A stretch of DNA of 22,750 nt from an uncultured Eubacteriales bacterium. GTDB taxonomy: Bacteria > Bacillota > Clostridia > Christensenellales > UBA1242. Below the pieces are notes generated by a model. It made no database searches. It saw only the letters and a list, made by a program, of their open reading frames with translations, and had not been told where the DNA came from. Below are positions 1-6,523 of this stretch, piece by piece; positions within the stretch are counted from its first letter, which is position 1; every line of letters begins with the position of its first letter. The position numbers were made by a program, and so were the translations under genes. The stretch covers positions 1 through 22,750 of the forward strand of contig CAOQRA010000016.1 in the NCBI GenBank assembly GCA_948512295.1, given 5' to 3'.

Positions 1-160
1 ATTAGGAAGTAGTAATATTAATAATAAAAGTGGAAATGTAGATAACTTTTTAGTGACAGCATATATAGTATTTCTATAATTTTTTATAAATTTTATTATA
101 CAATATATTGTGTTTAAAAAATGTGGATAAAATGTGTATAAAATAATTTATTTATCCACC
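1..160. other. oriC: Probable oriC segment: DnaA boxes and AT-rich unwinding region next to dnaA
   Basis: A perfect DnaA box (TTATCCACA, minus strand) lies at 122-130. A second, TTATACACA, at 133-141 fits the Bacillus-type consensus TTATnCACA. Near matches with one mismatch lie at 152-160 (TTATCCACC, plus strand, overlapping the dnaA stop codon) and 37-45 (TTATCTACA, minus). Positions 60-120 are almost pure A+T and contain a 12-bp palindrome, ACAATATATTGT, at 100-111. Boxes followed by an AT-rich tract immediately downstream of dnaA match the dnaA-dnaN intergenic origin of B. subtilis. The region is cut by the window edge, so further boxes and dnaN cannot be checked. The rightward core genes would then lie on the leading strand, which fits. 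Confidence 0.7.
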
Positions 161-1501
161 TTTCAACATTTTTCGAATTTCTGAGATTATTGTTTGAGTT
201 TTATGAGAGTTTTTAACCTCTGCAGAAATTTTGTCTCGTGAATGCATAATGGTGGTATGGTCGCGACCTCCAAAAATCTTTCCAATGTTAACAAGTGGAA
301 TCTCTAAAATTTCACTTATTAAATAAATGGCAATCATTCGAGGTTCAACGACATCTTTACTTTTTTTCTTTCCTATTACATCTTCTTTGGTAACGTCAAA
401 ATATTTACAAACGCCGCTTATTATTTGGTCAGCTGTCAAACCCTCGTTTTTCTCTTCTTCATCTTCACTATTAAAAGCTTCCTGCGCTTCTTCGATGGAG
501 GCAGAATGTTTTCCTTTTAAATTTGCAAGGAAATAAACTTTAGCAAGTGCGCCTTCAAGGTCACGAATATTATTATCAAAACGTTCAGCAATAAAATCAA
601 TAACAGTGTCATCAATAACGTATTTTTCCAGTTGAGATTTTTTACGTAAAATAGCAATTCTTGTTTCTAAGTCTGGGGTTTGAATATCTTGTATAAGCCC
701 CATGGAAAAGCGAGAACGAAGTCTGTCGGCGAGAGTTTTTATTTCTTTAGGAGGTCGGTCAGAGGTTATGATTATTTGTTTGTTTGCCTCATGAAGTTCG
801 TTAAAAGTGTGAAAAAACTCTTCTTGAGTGCTTGGTTTTGTGGAGATAAATTGAATATCATCAATCATAAGAACATCAAGATTTCTAAATTTAGAGCGAA
901 ATTCCAGTGTAGCTTTTGTTTTAGATGGGGAACCAAGACTTTCAATATATGCATTTGTAAATTGTTCACATGTGACATAAGTAACTTTCAGATTAGGGTT
1001 AAATTCACGTAAATAGTTTCCTACCGCATGAAGTAGGTGAGTTTTTCCGAGTCCCACGCCACCATATATAAACAAAGGGTTAAACTTTTCGCCTGGGTGC
1101 TCTGCCACAGCTCGAGCTGCCGCATAAACAAATTGATTACTTTTACCGACTACAAAGTTATCAAAAGTATATTTTGCATTAAAAGGGTTTTTAGTAATTT
1201 CGATTTCTTTATCATGTGCGTTTTTTCCATTTTTTTCAATATATTCAATCTCTTCTGTTTGATCAAGGACTTCAACCTGGGTATTTTCTCCCATAACATC
1301 TTTTACAGCTTCAGTAAGTTTGTCTATGTGATTACGAAGTATTTGATTTTTTGCAGACTTAGAATTAGCACTGATTACAAGTTTGTTATCATTAAAATCC
1401 AAAACTTTCAAAGGTTTAAACCACATCACAAAGGATACATTTGAAACCATCATTTGAAGTTTTTCGAGTATTGTTTGCCATAAACTGCTTAATTCTTGCA
1501 T
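152..1501 (-). CDS. dnaA: Chromosomal replication initiator protein DnaA
   Basis: This is the AAA+ ATPase that binds DnaA boxes at oriC, melts the adjacent AT-rich DNA and loads the helicase. The 449-residue length is normal. The N-terminal helicase/DnaD-interaction domain occupies about residues 1-75, followed by a variable linker to about 105. The AAA+ core carries Walker A GGVGLGKT near residues 147-154 and Walker B LMIDDIQF near 212-219. The C-terminal helix-turn-helix domain carries the DnaA-box signature GRDHTTIMHS. The start is supported by AAGGTGG about 8 bases upstream and by a strong promoter at 1532-1561. A DnaA box overlaps the stop codon. The neighbour upstream is divergent, so dnaA leads its own transcript leftward, presumably into dnaN. 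Confidence 0.98.
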   Translation of the reverse strand: MQELSSLWQTILEKLQMMVSNVSFVMWFKPLKVLDFNDNKLVISANSKSAKNQILRNHIDKLTEAVKDVMGENTQVEVLDQTEEIEYIEKNGKNAHDKEIEITKNPFNAKYTFDNFVVGKSNQFVYAAARAVAEHPGEKFNPLFIYGGVGLGKTHLLHAVGNYLREFNPNLKVTYVTCEQFTNAYIESLGSPSKTKATLEFRSKFRNLDVLMIDDIQFISTKPSTQEEFFHTFNELHEANKQIIITSDRPPKEIKTLADRLRSRFSMGLIQDIQTPDLETRIAILRKKSQLEKYVIDDTVIDFIAERFDNNIRDLEGALAKVYFLANLKGKHSASIEEAQEAFNSEDEEEKNEGLTADQIISGVCKYFDVTKEDVIGKKKSKDVVEPRMIAIYLISEILEIPLVNIGKIFGGRDHTTIMHSRDKISAEVKNSHKTQTIISEIRKMLKGG

Positions 1502-1531
1502 AAAGCGCCCACCTTTTTTAACTTTGACTCA

Positions 1532-1561
1532 ATTATACGCTAGGCAACCTTACTTTGTCAA
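1532..1561 (-). promoter_or_regulatory. Promoter of dnaA
   Basis: On the minus strand TTGACA (1556-1561) is separated by 18 nt from TATAAT (1532-1537). Both hexamers match the vegetative sigma-A consensus exactly. The predicted mRNA has a leader of about 24 nt containing AAGGTGG. No DnaA box was seen in this promoter region, so classical DnaA autoregulation is not obvious here. Confidence 0.8.
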
Positions 1562-1597
1562 GCGAAGATTCTAAATCAAAAAATTTAATATTCACTC

Positions 1598-1626
1598 TTG
1601 AAATGAGGAGAGAGGTGTGGTATAAT
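1598..1626 (+). promoter_or_regulatory. Promoter of the two-gene unit divergent from dnaA
   Basis: TTGAAA (1598-1603), a 17-nt spacer and TATAAT (1621-1626), with TGG directly before the -10 box (extended -10, TGn). It lies back to back with the dnaA promoter; the two -35 boxes are about 36 bp apart. An AGGGAGGA ribosome binding site follows at 1633-1640. Confidence 0.8.
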
Positions 1627-1645
1627 GAGCATAGGGAGGAAAAAC

Positions 1646-2410
1646 ATGGTTAAAAATAAAGAAAAAGTGACACTTGCACAAAAAGTTGACATTGAAGGAA
1701 TATTAAGTCTTTCGCAAACTTTATCACGACAGGATAAGGCGATAGAAAAAATAGACTCTTATTTTGATAAAAAACGAGAAGAAGTTAAAAAACAAAAGGA
1801 AGAAATTGTAAAGCAACTTGATGATTATTCTAAACTTTTATGGAATGAAAGAGAAAGACAAGTAAATGAAGAAAATGAGCAAAAAGCAAAAACTTTAAAA
1901 TCGATTTACGAAAATATAACACGAATTGCCAGTGTAATCAATATTTCAAATGATGACCTTGCATCGCTTTTGTCAGAAAAAACAGGAAAGAAGTGGATTG
2001 TAGTTGCAGGAAAGTCAAGGGATAAAAGTTATTACGACAAAGAATGTCAAGCATGGCTTTATGGTTTTAGCGAAGAGGATAAAAATTTTAATTCAGTTAA
2101 AACTGGAATGATTTTAAACGAATGTTCTTGGAGTGCATTTAAAGAATCAAACAGTTGTATTAATTTTTCTTCTTGTGTAAGTACACCAGGAGAATGGGTA
2201 AACGAAACATTTATCAACTTACTTGAAACAAACTGGGTAAAACCATATTTGGCTCATAAGTATACAAATGGAAACAGTTATTTTAGTAGTGAAGTAAATT
2301 TTGAATATATCAAACCAAAACATATGAAAAAATTGGTTTTTGAAGTGATTGATGAATATGTGACAAAAGTTCTTCAAGACTCAACCGAATCTGACGGCGA
2401 AAACGAATAA
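1646..2410 (+). CDS. Hypothetical protein with N-terminal coiled coil
   Basis: I do not recognise this 254-residue protein. The start at 1646 is chosen because AGGGAGGA (1633-1640) sits 5 bases upstream; the ATG at 1625 lies inside the -10 box and cannot be the start. Residues of about 25-85 are rich in Lys, Glu and Gln with heptad-like spacing and probably form a coiled coil. The C-terminal half looks globular, with several Trp residues and a CxxxC-like pair in a segment ending in SSCVSTPGEW. There is no signal peptide, membrane segment or nucleotide-binding motif. It leads a two-gene unit with the gene 36 bp downstream and ends in an acidic tail. Arginine codons are few and of AGA/CGA type, unlike the CGC-rich recF nearby, which may hint at a different origin. 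Confidence 0.75.
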   Translation: MVKNKEKVTLAQKVDIEGILSLSQTLSRQDKAIEKIDSYFDKKREEVKKQKEEIVKQLDDYSKLLWNERERQVNEENEQKAKTLKSIYENITRIASVINISNDDLASLLSEKTGKKWIVVAGKSRDKSYYDKECQAWLYGFSEEDKNFNSVKTGMILNECSWSAFKESNSCINFSSCVSTPGEWVNETFINLLETNWVKPYLAHKYTNGNSYFSSEVNFEYIKPKHMKKLVFEVIDEYVTKVLQDSTESDGENE

Positions 2411-2446
2411 GAGAAATAAAGAGATATATCAAGGAGACCAAGAATA

Positions 2447-3133
2447 ATGAATGAAATCGAGGAAATGTTAAACGCTCTTATTAAAAACGGAAAAATAGAT
2501 GTAAAAGTGTTAAAAGATATTTTAGTTTTAGCGTCTAAATTTAAATGTGAGTCAGGACCATCAAAAAAGCAATATTTTATTCAAGAAAAAATTGAGGAAA
2601 AGTTGAAAGATGTTGATTTTCCGCTTGCAAGAGAACTTACCAGTGAACTTATTCTATTTATGAGTGATTATTATGGTATACCAGACAAAATCATTGACAT
2701 ACTTTTGTCTAATGACAAAAAATTTGGAACTTTACTCTTAGATAATAATGAAGGTTTGTATAATCATAACTTTTATAATAAGTATCAGGATGCAACTGAA
2801 ATTTTTAATAATAAAGATGGAAATTTTCTTTTCAAAGACCTTTGCGAATACATTGAAGAAATAAACGCAATCTTAAAAAATACAATGGCTGACTTAAAAC
2901 TGGCAATATCGTCAAATATATATAGTCCTATAAAATTTGATGGTGAAGAAGATGATTATTGCTTTAATATGCCACATGAACTTTATATAAATCAAAACGC
3001 AAAAAGACTAGTGGCAATAGATGATGAGTATTCATTTTATATAAGTGAAATAGATTACAGTGATAAAAATAACATTAACGAGTATCCACTTTTAAGTTAT
3101 GCACATAATGAAAACGATTCTGAGCAAGGATAA
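2447..3133 (+). CDS. Hypothetical acidic protein, partner of the upstream gene
   Basis: This 228-residue protein resembles no family I know. It is acidic and predicted mostly helical in its first 150 residues, with the C-terminal third rich in Tyr, Asp and Asn. No membrane segment, signal peptide or catalytic motif is visible. An AAGGAGA ribosome binding site lies just upstream of the ATG. The 36-bp gap from the preceding gene, without a terminator, indicates a common transcript. A weak hairpin terminator begins at its stop codon. The unit sits between dnaA and recF, where Bacillota usually have only replication genes, so it may be a lineage-specific insertion. No function should be assigned. 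Confidence 0.75.
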   Translation: MNEIEEMLNALIKNGKIDVKVLKDILVLASKFKCESGPSKKQYFIQEKIEEKLKDVDFPLARELTSELILFMSDYYGIPDKIIDILLSNDKKFGTLLLDNNEGLYNHNFYNKYQDATEIFNNKDGNFLFKDLCEYIEEINAILKNTMADLKLAISSNIYSPIKFDGEEDDYCFNMPHELYINQNAKRLVAIDDEYSFYISEIDYSDKNNINEYPLLSYAHNENDSEQG

Positions 3134-3157
3134 CGGCACAAGCTGTTATTTTTATTT
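3132..3157 (+). terminator. Weak intrinsic terminator after the two-gene unit
   Basis: AACGGC (3132-3137) can pair with GCTGTT (3142-3147), including one G-U pair, around an ACAA loop. The sequence ATTTTTATTTT follows. The stem is only 6 bp, so termination may be partial and could allow read-through into recF. Confidence 0.5.
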
Positions 3158-3185
3158 TGATTTTATTTGCAAAAAGTGATAAAAT
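3157..3185 (+). promoter_or_regulatory. Promoter of recF, ending 7 nt before the start codon
   Basis: TTGATT (3157-3162), a 17-nt spacer, then TAAAAT (3180-3185) preceded by TGA (extended -10). The recF ATG at 3193 begins 7 nt after the -10 box, about where transcription should start, so the mRNA would be leaderless or nearly so. Confidence 0.65.
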
Positions 3186-3192
3186 AAGGTTA

Positions 3193-4269
3193 ATGAAGAT
3201 AAACTCACTTGTTTTAAAAAACTATCGCAACTATTCAAATGCAAAGTTAAATTTTGGCGAAGGGTTAAATGTGCTAGTTGGCAAAAATGCTCAAGGAAAA
3301 ACGAATATTCTTGAGGCAATTTTTTATGCCGTTATCGGCAAGAGTTTTAAAACTAGCAAGGAAAAAGAAATTATTAAGTGGAACGAGCAAAATACTTACT
3401 TAAAAGCGGACTTTTCCAAAACCTATCGTGACACCTCTATTGAAATGATTTTTTCAAGTTCTTCAAAAAAATCTATCAAGGTTGACGGTATTGCAATTCA
3501 TCGAATAGGCGAACTTATGGGCTGTGCAAATGCTGTATTTTTCTCGCCAGACGAATTACGACTCATTAAAGATAGTCCAAACGAACGCCGCCGCTTTATG
3601 GATATAGACATTTCCCAGACTAATAAGCGATATTTTTACGCGCTCAGTCGCTATGAAAAAATCCTTGCAAGTCGCAATAAGCTTTTAAAAAATTCGCAGG
3701 ACATAAATACAGTCAAACAGACAATTGATATATGGGACAGAGCATTATGCGAGGTGGCAAAGAAAATCGCCGTTGAACGCATCAAATTTTTAGAAGAACT
3801 TGCACCGCTTGCAGCGAAAGCTCACGAATATATTTCTGGAGGCAATGAAAAACTGGAAATTAAGTACGCAGGCTTAACTGACGAGCGTGACAAGTATGAT
3901 GAAATCATGCTGAAAGCCTTGCAAAAAAATCTAAACCATGATTTCAAACTTGGATACACGAGTGTAGGCGTGCATAGGGATGATATAGACATCTATTTAA
4001 ATGACGTGGAAGTGAAAGCTTTTGGAAGCCAAGGTCAGCAGCGCACCTGCGCGTTATCGCTTAAACTTGCTGAGCTTGAGATAATAAAAAATCGCATTGG
4101 TGAAATGCCGCTACTGCTGCTTGACGATGTTTTCAGCGAGCTTGACTCCGACCGCCGCCGCAAACTTTTAAAGTTTACATCTAAAGCACAGACTATTATA
4201 ACCTGCACCGATTTTGACAAAAATATTGATGCTAAAATTTTTAACATTGAAAATGGAAGTGTTAAATAA
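3193..4269 (+). CDS. recF: DNA replication and repair protein RecF
   Basis: RecF is an SMC-like ATPase that loads RecA at single-strand gaps together with RecO and RecR. The 358-residue length is typical. Walker A GKNAQGKT lies at residues 30-37, the ABC-type signature is in GSQGQQRT, and Walker B with the D-loop is in LLLLDDVFSELD. The start at 3193 (MKINSLVLKNYRNY) matches the family N terminus; an upstream TTG at 3157 would place coding sequence over the promoter. No convincing Shine-Dalgarno is present: AAGG lies only 3 nt from the ATG. Here recF is divergent from dnaA rather than downstream of dnaN, and the small S4-domain gene that usually precedes it is absent. Its 3' end overlaps that of ytaF by 8 bp. 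Confidence 0.95.
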   Translation: MKINSLVLKNYRNYSNAKLNFGEGLNVLVGKNAQGKTNILEAIFYAVIGKSFKTSKEKEIIKWNEQNTYLKADFSKTYRDTSIEMIFSSSSKKSIKVDGIAIHRIGELMGCANAVFFSPDELRLIKDSPNERRRFMDIDISQTNKRYFYALSRYEKILASRNKLLKNSQDINTVKQTIDIWDRALCEVAKKIAVERIKFLEELAPLAAKAHEYISGGNEKLEIKYAGLTDERDKYDEIMLKALQKNLNHDFKLGYTSVGVHRDDIDIYLNDVEVKAFGSQGQQRTCALSLKLAELEIIKNRIGEMPLLLLDDVFSELDSDRRRKLLKFTSKAQTIITCTDFDKNIDAKIFNIENGSVK

Positions 4270-4900
4270 ATAGTCCAATCACAGCAAGCACAATCAACAT
4301 AAATCCGCTCACCCACGATAAATTAATTTTTATAATTCGAGATACCTTTTTTCCTATAAAACTACCAAGATATACAGAAAATACACAGGTTAAAATGTTA
4401 AGTAGAATTAGTATGTATGGCATACTACTTGTCATACCATGGCTAAGCCCTACACCTATTTGGTCTACAGAAAGTATAAACGAAAGCAACATGGCTTCAA
4501 TAGGACTTATCACCTTGTTATCATCAGCATCGGCTTTAGAATTATCAGTATAAACTTTAACCATAAATCTAAAATTTAAAAGTTTGAATCTGACAGGTCT
4601 TTCGCGTTTAACAAGTTTGGATAGAAAACATTTGATAAGCTCGTTAAAAAGTTTAAAAAGACCAATTGCAAGCAAAATGGAAAAGGATATCCACTTAGAT
4701 ATTTCAATATCGATAAGTCCAGCCAGCAGCCAGCCAAGTAAAATGGAAACTCCCAGCATAAAGGTTGTGACAAAAGTGATAACAAGAAGCGACCGAAACG
4801 GAATTTTAATTTTCGATAGTCCATAGCCAAAGCTTGCAACAAAGCAGTCAAGTGAAATTGCGAGAGCAATTAATATTGAATTTACGAGTTCTAGTGCCAT
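4262..4900 (-). CDS. ytaF: Sporulation membrane protein YtaF (MntP-like fold)
   Basis: This 212-residue integral membrane protein belongs to the DUF204/MntP-like group. It has about six membrane segments arranged as two related halves. Each half starts with a similar motif, ALAISLDCFVASFGYG near the N terminus and LSFILSVDQIGVGLSHG in the second half. The N terminus followed by SKIKIPF closely resembles YtaF of spore formers rather than the manganese exporter MntP. The start at 4900 is chosen from family alignment; in-frame sequence further upstream runs into the T-box promoter region and is not membrane-protein-like. No Shine-Dalgarno is visible. A charged loop (about residues 105-130) separates the halves. 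Its exact role in sporulation is unknown. Confidence 0.85.
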   Translation of the reverse strand: MALELVNSILIALAISLDCFVASFGYGLSKIKIPFRSLLVITFVTTFMLGVSILLGWLLAGLIDIEISKWISFSILLAIGLFKLFNELIKCFLSKLVKRERPVRFKLLNFRFMVKVYTDNSKADADDNKVISPIEAMLLSFILSVDQIGVGLSHGMTSSMPYILILLNILTCVFSVYLGSFIGKKVSRIIKINLSWVSGFMLIVLAVIGLFI

Positions 4901-4911
4901 AAGTCTAAGAC

Positions 4912-4941
4912 ATAGTATGTAAAAATAAATAAATGTGTTAA
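4912..4941 (-). promoter_or_regulatory. Possible promoter of ytaF
   Basis: On the minus strand TTAACA (4936-4941), an 18-nt spacer and TACTAT (4912-4917). The -10 box ends 11 nt before the ATG, predicting a leader of only about 4-5 nt. A sporulation sigma factor could be used instead; I could not find a convincing sigma-E or sigma-F match. Confidence 0.4.
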
Positions 4942-4946
4942 AAAAC

Positions 4947-4975
4947 TTGACTAAGTAAAACATATATGGTATATT
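4947..4975 (+). promoter_or_regulatory. Promoter of the T-box/aspS2-asnS operon
   Basis: TTGACT (4947-4952), a 17-nt spacer and TATATT (4970-4975) with TGG immediately upstream (extended -10). Transcription should start near 4982, just before the T-box stem I. Confidence 0.75.
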
Positions 4976-4981
4976 ACACTC

Positions 4982-5190
4982 ATCAAACGAGGAAAAAGAG
5001 AGTAGTTTTGAGTACTTGCTATAACAAGAGAGACTGCGTCGGGGTGAGAGTGTAGTCATGGCAAGCAAAATGAAGAACACTTTGGAGTTTGTAAAAACAA
5101 AGAGAGGCTTGGGTTTCCAAGCAAATTAGGTGGCACCGCGGAAATTGCAATTTTCGTCCTAATGCATTAATGCTTGCATTAGGATTTTTT
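4982..5190 (+). ncRNA. T-box riboswitch, Asn-type specifier (AAC, overlapping GAA)
   Basis: This leader senses uncharged tRNA and allows transcription of the synthetase genes when charging is low. The T-box core AGGTGGCACCGCG lies at 5128-5140. Stem I carries the conserved AGAGAG-type GA motif near 5028-5033 and a GCGTCGG distal segment. An AGTA S-turn element (5001-5004) faces the specifier strand TGAAGAACA (5071-5079). The triplet AAC (5076-5078, Asn) is followed by A, as is usual; GAA (Glu) overlaps it by a one-base shift. Stem III is GCTTGG/CCAAGC at 5107-5122. Antiterminator pairing TTAGG (5126-5130) with CCTAA (5158-5162) competes with the terminator. The TGGC in the T-box bulge fits a tRNA with discriminator G, as in tRNA-Asn. 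Confidence 0.9.
5157..5190 (+). terminator. T-box regulated intrinsic terminator
   Basis: TCCTAATGCA (5157-5166) pairs perfectly with TGCATTAGGA (5175-5184) around an 8-nt loop, followed by six T. Its 5' arm shares CCTAA with the antiterminator, the expected switch. Confidence 0.9.
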
Positions 5191-5213
5191 AATGTTTAAA
5201 AAGGAGAAAAATT

Positions 5214-6506
5214 ATGAGAATTAGTGAAATTAAACCAGGAGAAGTCGAGTTTCAAGGATGGATTGAAAATCTCCGCGACAAAAAAAGCATGCAGTTTGTG
5301 GTTATACGTGACCTTTCTGGAAAAATTCAAATTACAGTTGTTAAAGACGAACATCCCGAGATTGCTGAGATTTTTTCGCATGCAACTCTTGAAAGCACGG
5401 TAAGAGTTAAAGGTACGGCAGTCAAAAATGACTACGTAAAACTTGGAGGAATAGAGATAATTCCGAATAAAGTGGAACTTACCTCTCATGCAGACGCGCT
5501 TCCAATAGGTTCAGACAGCTCTATCGATCAGCGTTTAGACTATCGCTGGATTGATTTGCGTGAAGAGAAAAAAGCGCTCACTTTTCGTGTGGAAACCACA
5601 ATGGAGCGCGCTATGCAAGAGTGGTTCGTAAATAATAATTTTATAGGCATTCATACTCCTCATATAACCCCATATATTACAGAGGGAGAGGGCAGTGAAG
5701 TGTTTAAACTTGACTATTTCGGGCAGAAAGCCTACCTTACTCAAAGTTCGCAGCTTTTCAAGCAGTGCGCTATGGCAAGTGGTTTTGAGCGTACTTTTGA
5801 AATAGGACCATGTTTCCGCGCAAATAAAAGTTTTACAAGCCGCCATGATACAGAATTTATACAAGTGGATGCTGAAATCAGCTTTATTAACAGTCACAAC
5901 GATGTAATGGACATTGAAGAGGCTTGGGTAAAATATTTTTGTAAGGCTATTGAAGAAAAGCATCATGATGAAATCCTCGAACATTATGGCATTGATTTTA
6001 AAGCCCCAGATTACAAATTTCCTCGCATTCCTCTTCGTGAAGCGTTTAAACTTATTAAAGAGGAAAAAGGATATGAAGTTCCAGTTGTAGGTAAAGAGGA
6101 TCTAGATCCTATGGGAGAGCAATTAATATCTGAAATTGTCAAAGAAAGGTATGGCAGCGATTTTGTGTTTATAACCGATTTTCCATTTAAGTCGCGTGCG
6201 TTCTATTCCATGAAACAACAAGAAAATCCAGAACTATCTAAAACTTTCGACCTTTTATATAAAGGGCTTGAAGTAACCTCGGGCGCTCAAAGAGAGCATA
6301 GATATGACATCTTAAAGTCACAACTGGCTGAAAAGGGAATAAATCCTGAAAATATGGACTTTTACACTCGTTTCTTCAAGTACGGCTGTCCACCTCACGG
6401 CGGTTTTGGTTTTGGGCCTACCAGATTTTTAAAGACTTTATTCAATACGCCGTCCGTCAAAGAAGTAACCTTTCTCTTCCGAGGGCCAAATAGATTAGAC
6501 CCATAG
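5214..6506 (+). CDS. aspS2: Aspartyl-tRNA synthetase, archaeal/AspS2 type (possibly Asp/Asn non-discriminating)
   Basis: This class IIb synthetase charges tRNA with aspartate. It has 430 residues and lacks the GAD insertion domain, so it is the archaeal-type form rather than the bacterial enzyme of about 590 residues. An N-terminal OB-fold anticodon domain spans about residues 1-100, followed by the catalytic core with motif 2 in FRANKSFTSRHDTEF and motif 3 in GFGFGPTRF near the C terminus. A strong AAGGAGA precedes the ATG. Control by an Asn-type T-box suggests that it charges tRNA-Asn with Asp for later amidation, as known for AspS2 enzymes. However, the OB-fold position after GW-I is Glu (GWIE), neither the Trp nor the His I recall for archaeal discriminating and non-discriminating enzymes, so specificity is unproven. 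Confidence 0.9.
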   Translation: MRISEIKPGEVEFQGWIENLRDKKSMQFVVIRDLSGKIQITVVKDEHPEIAEIFSHATLESTVRVKGTAVKNDYVKLGGIEIIPNKVELTSHADALPIGSDSSIDQRLDYRWIDLREEKKALTFRVETTMERAMQEWFVNNNFIGIHTPHITPYITEGEGSEVFKLDYFGQKAYLTQSSQLFKQCAMASGFERTFEIGPCFRANKSFTSRHDTEFIQVDAEISFINSHNDVMDIEEAWVKYFCKAIEEKHHDEILEHYGIDFKAPDYKFPRIPLREAFKLIKEEKGYEVPVVGKEDLDPMGEQLISEIVKERYGSDFVFITDFPFKSRAFYSMKQQENPELSKTFDLLYKGLEVTSGAQREHRYDILKSQLAEKGINPENMDFYTRFFKYGCPPHGGFGFGPTRFLKTLFNTPSVKEVTFLFRGPNRLDP

Positions 6507-6523
6507 TAAGTTAAGGAGCAATT

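Noticed and set aside
680..1444. Open frames on the plus strand opposite dnaA (680-1012, 1037-1444)
   Set aside because: They are antisense to the highly conserved dnaA, have no ribosome binding sites, and show Lys/Phe/Ile-rich nonsense composition.
3157..3192. TTG start of recF at 3157
   Set aside because: It overlaps the promoter, and RecF proteins begin with the MKI-LxLxNYRNY segment at 3193.
4901..5080. N-terminal extension of ytaF to 5080
   Set aside because: It would translate the T-box and its promoter in antisense; the extension is not conserved in style and the family N terminus starts at 4900.
5535..5984. 149-codon frame on the minus strand within aspS2
   Set aside because: Antisense shadow of a conserved synthetase; no ribosome binding site and no family-like motif.
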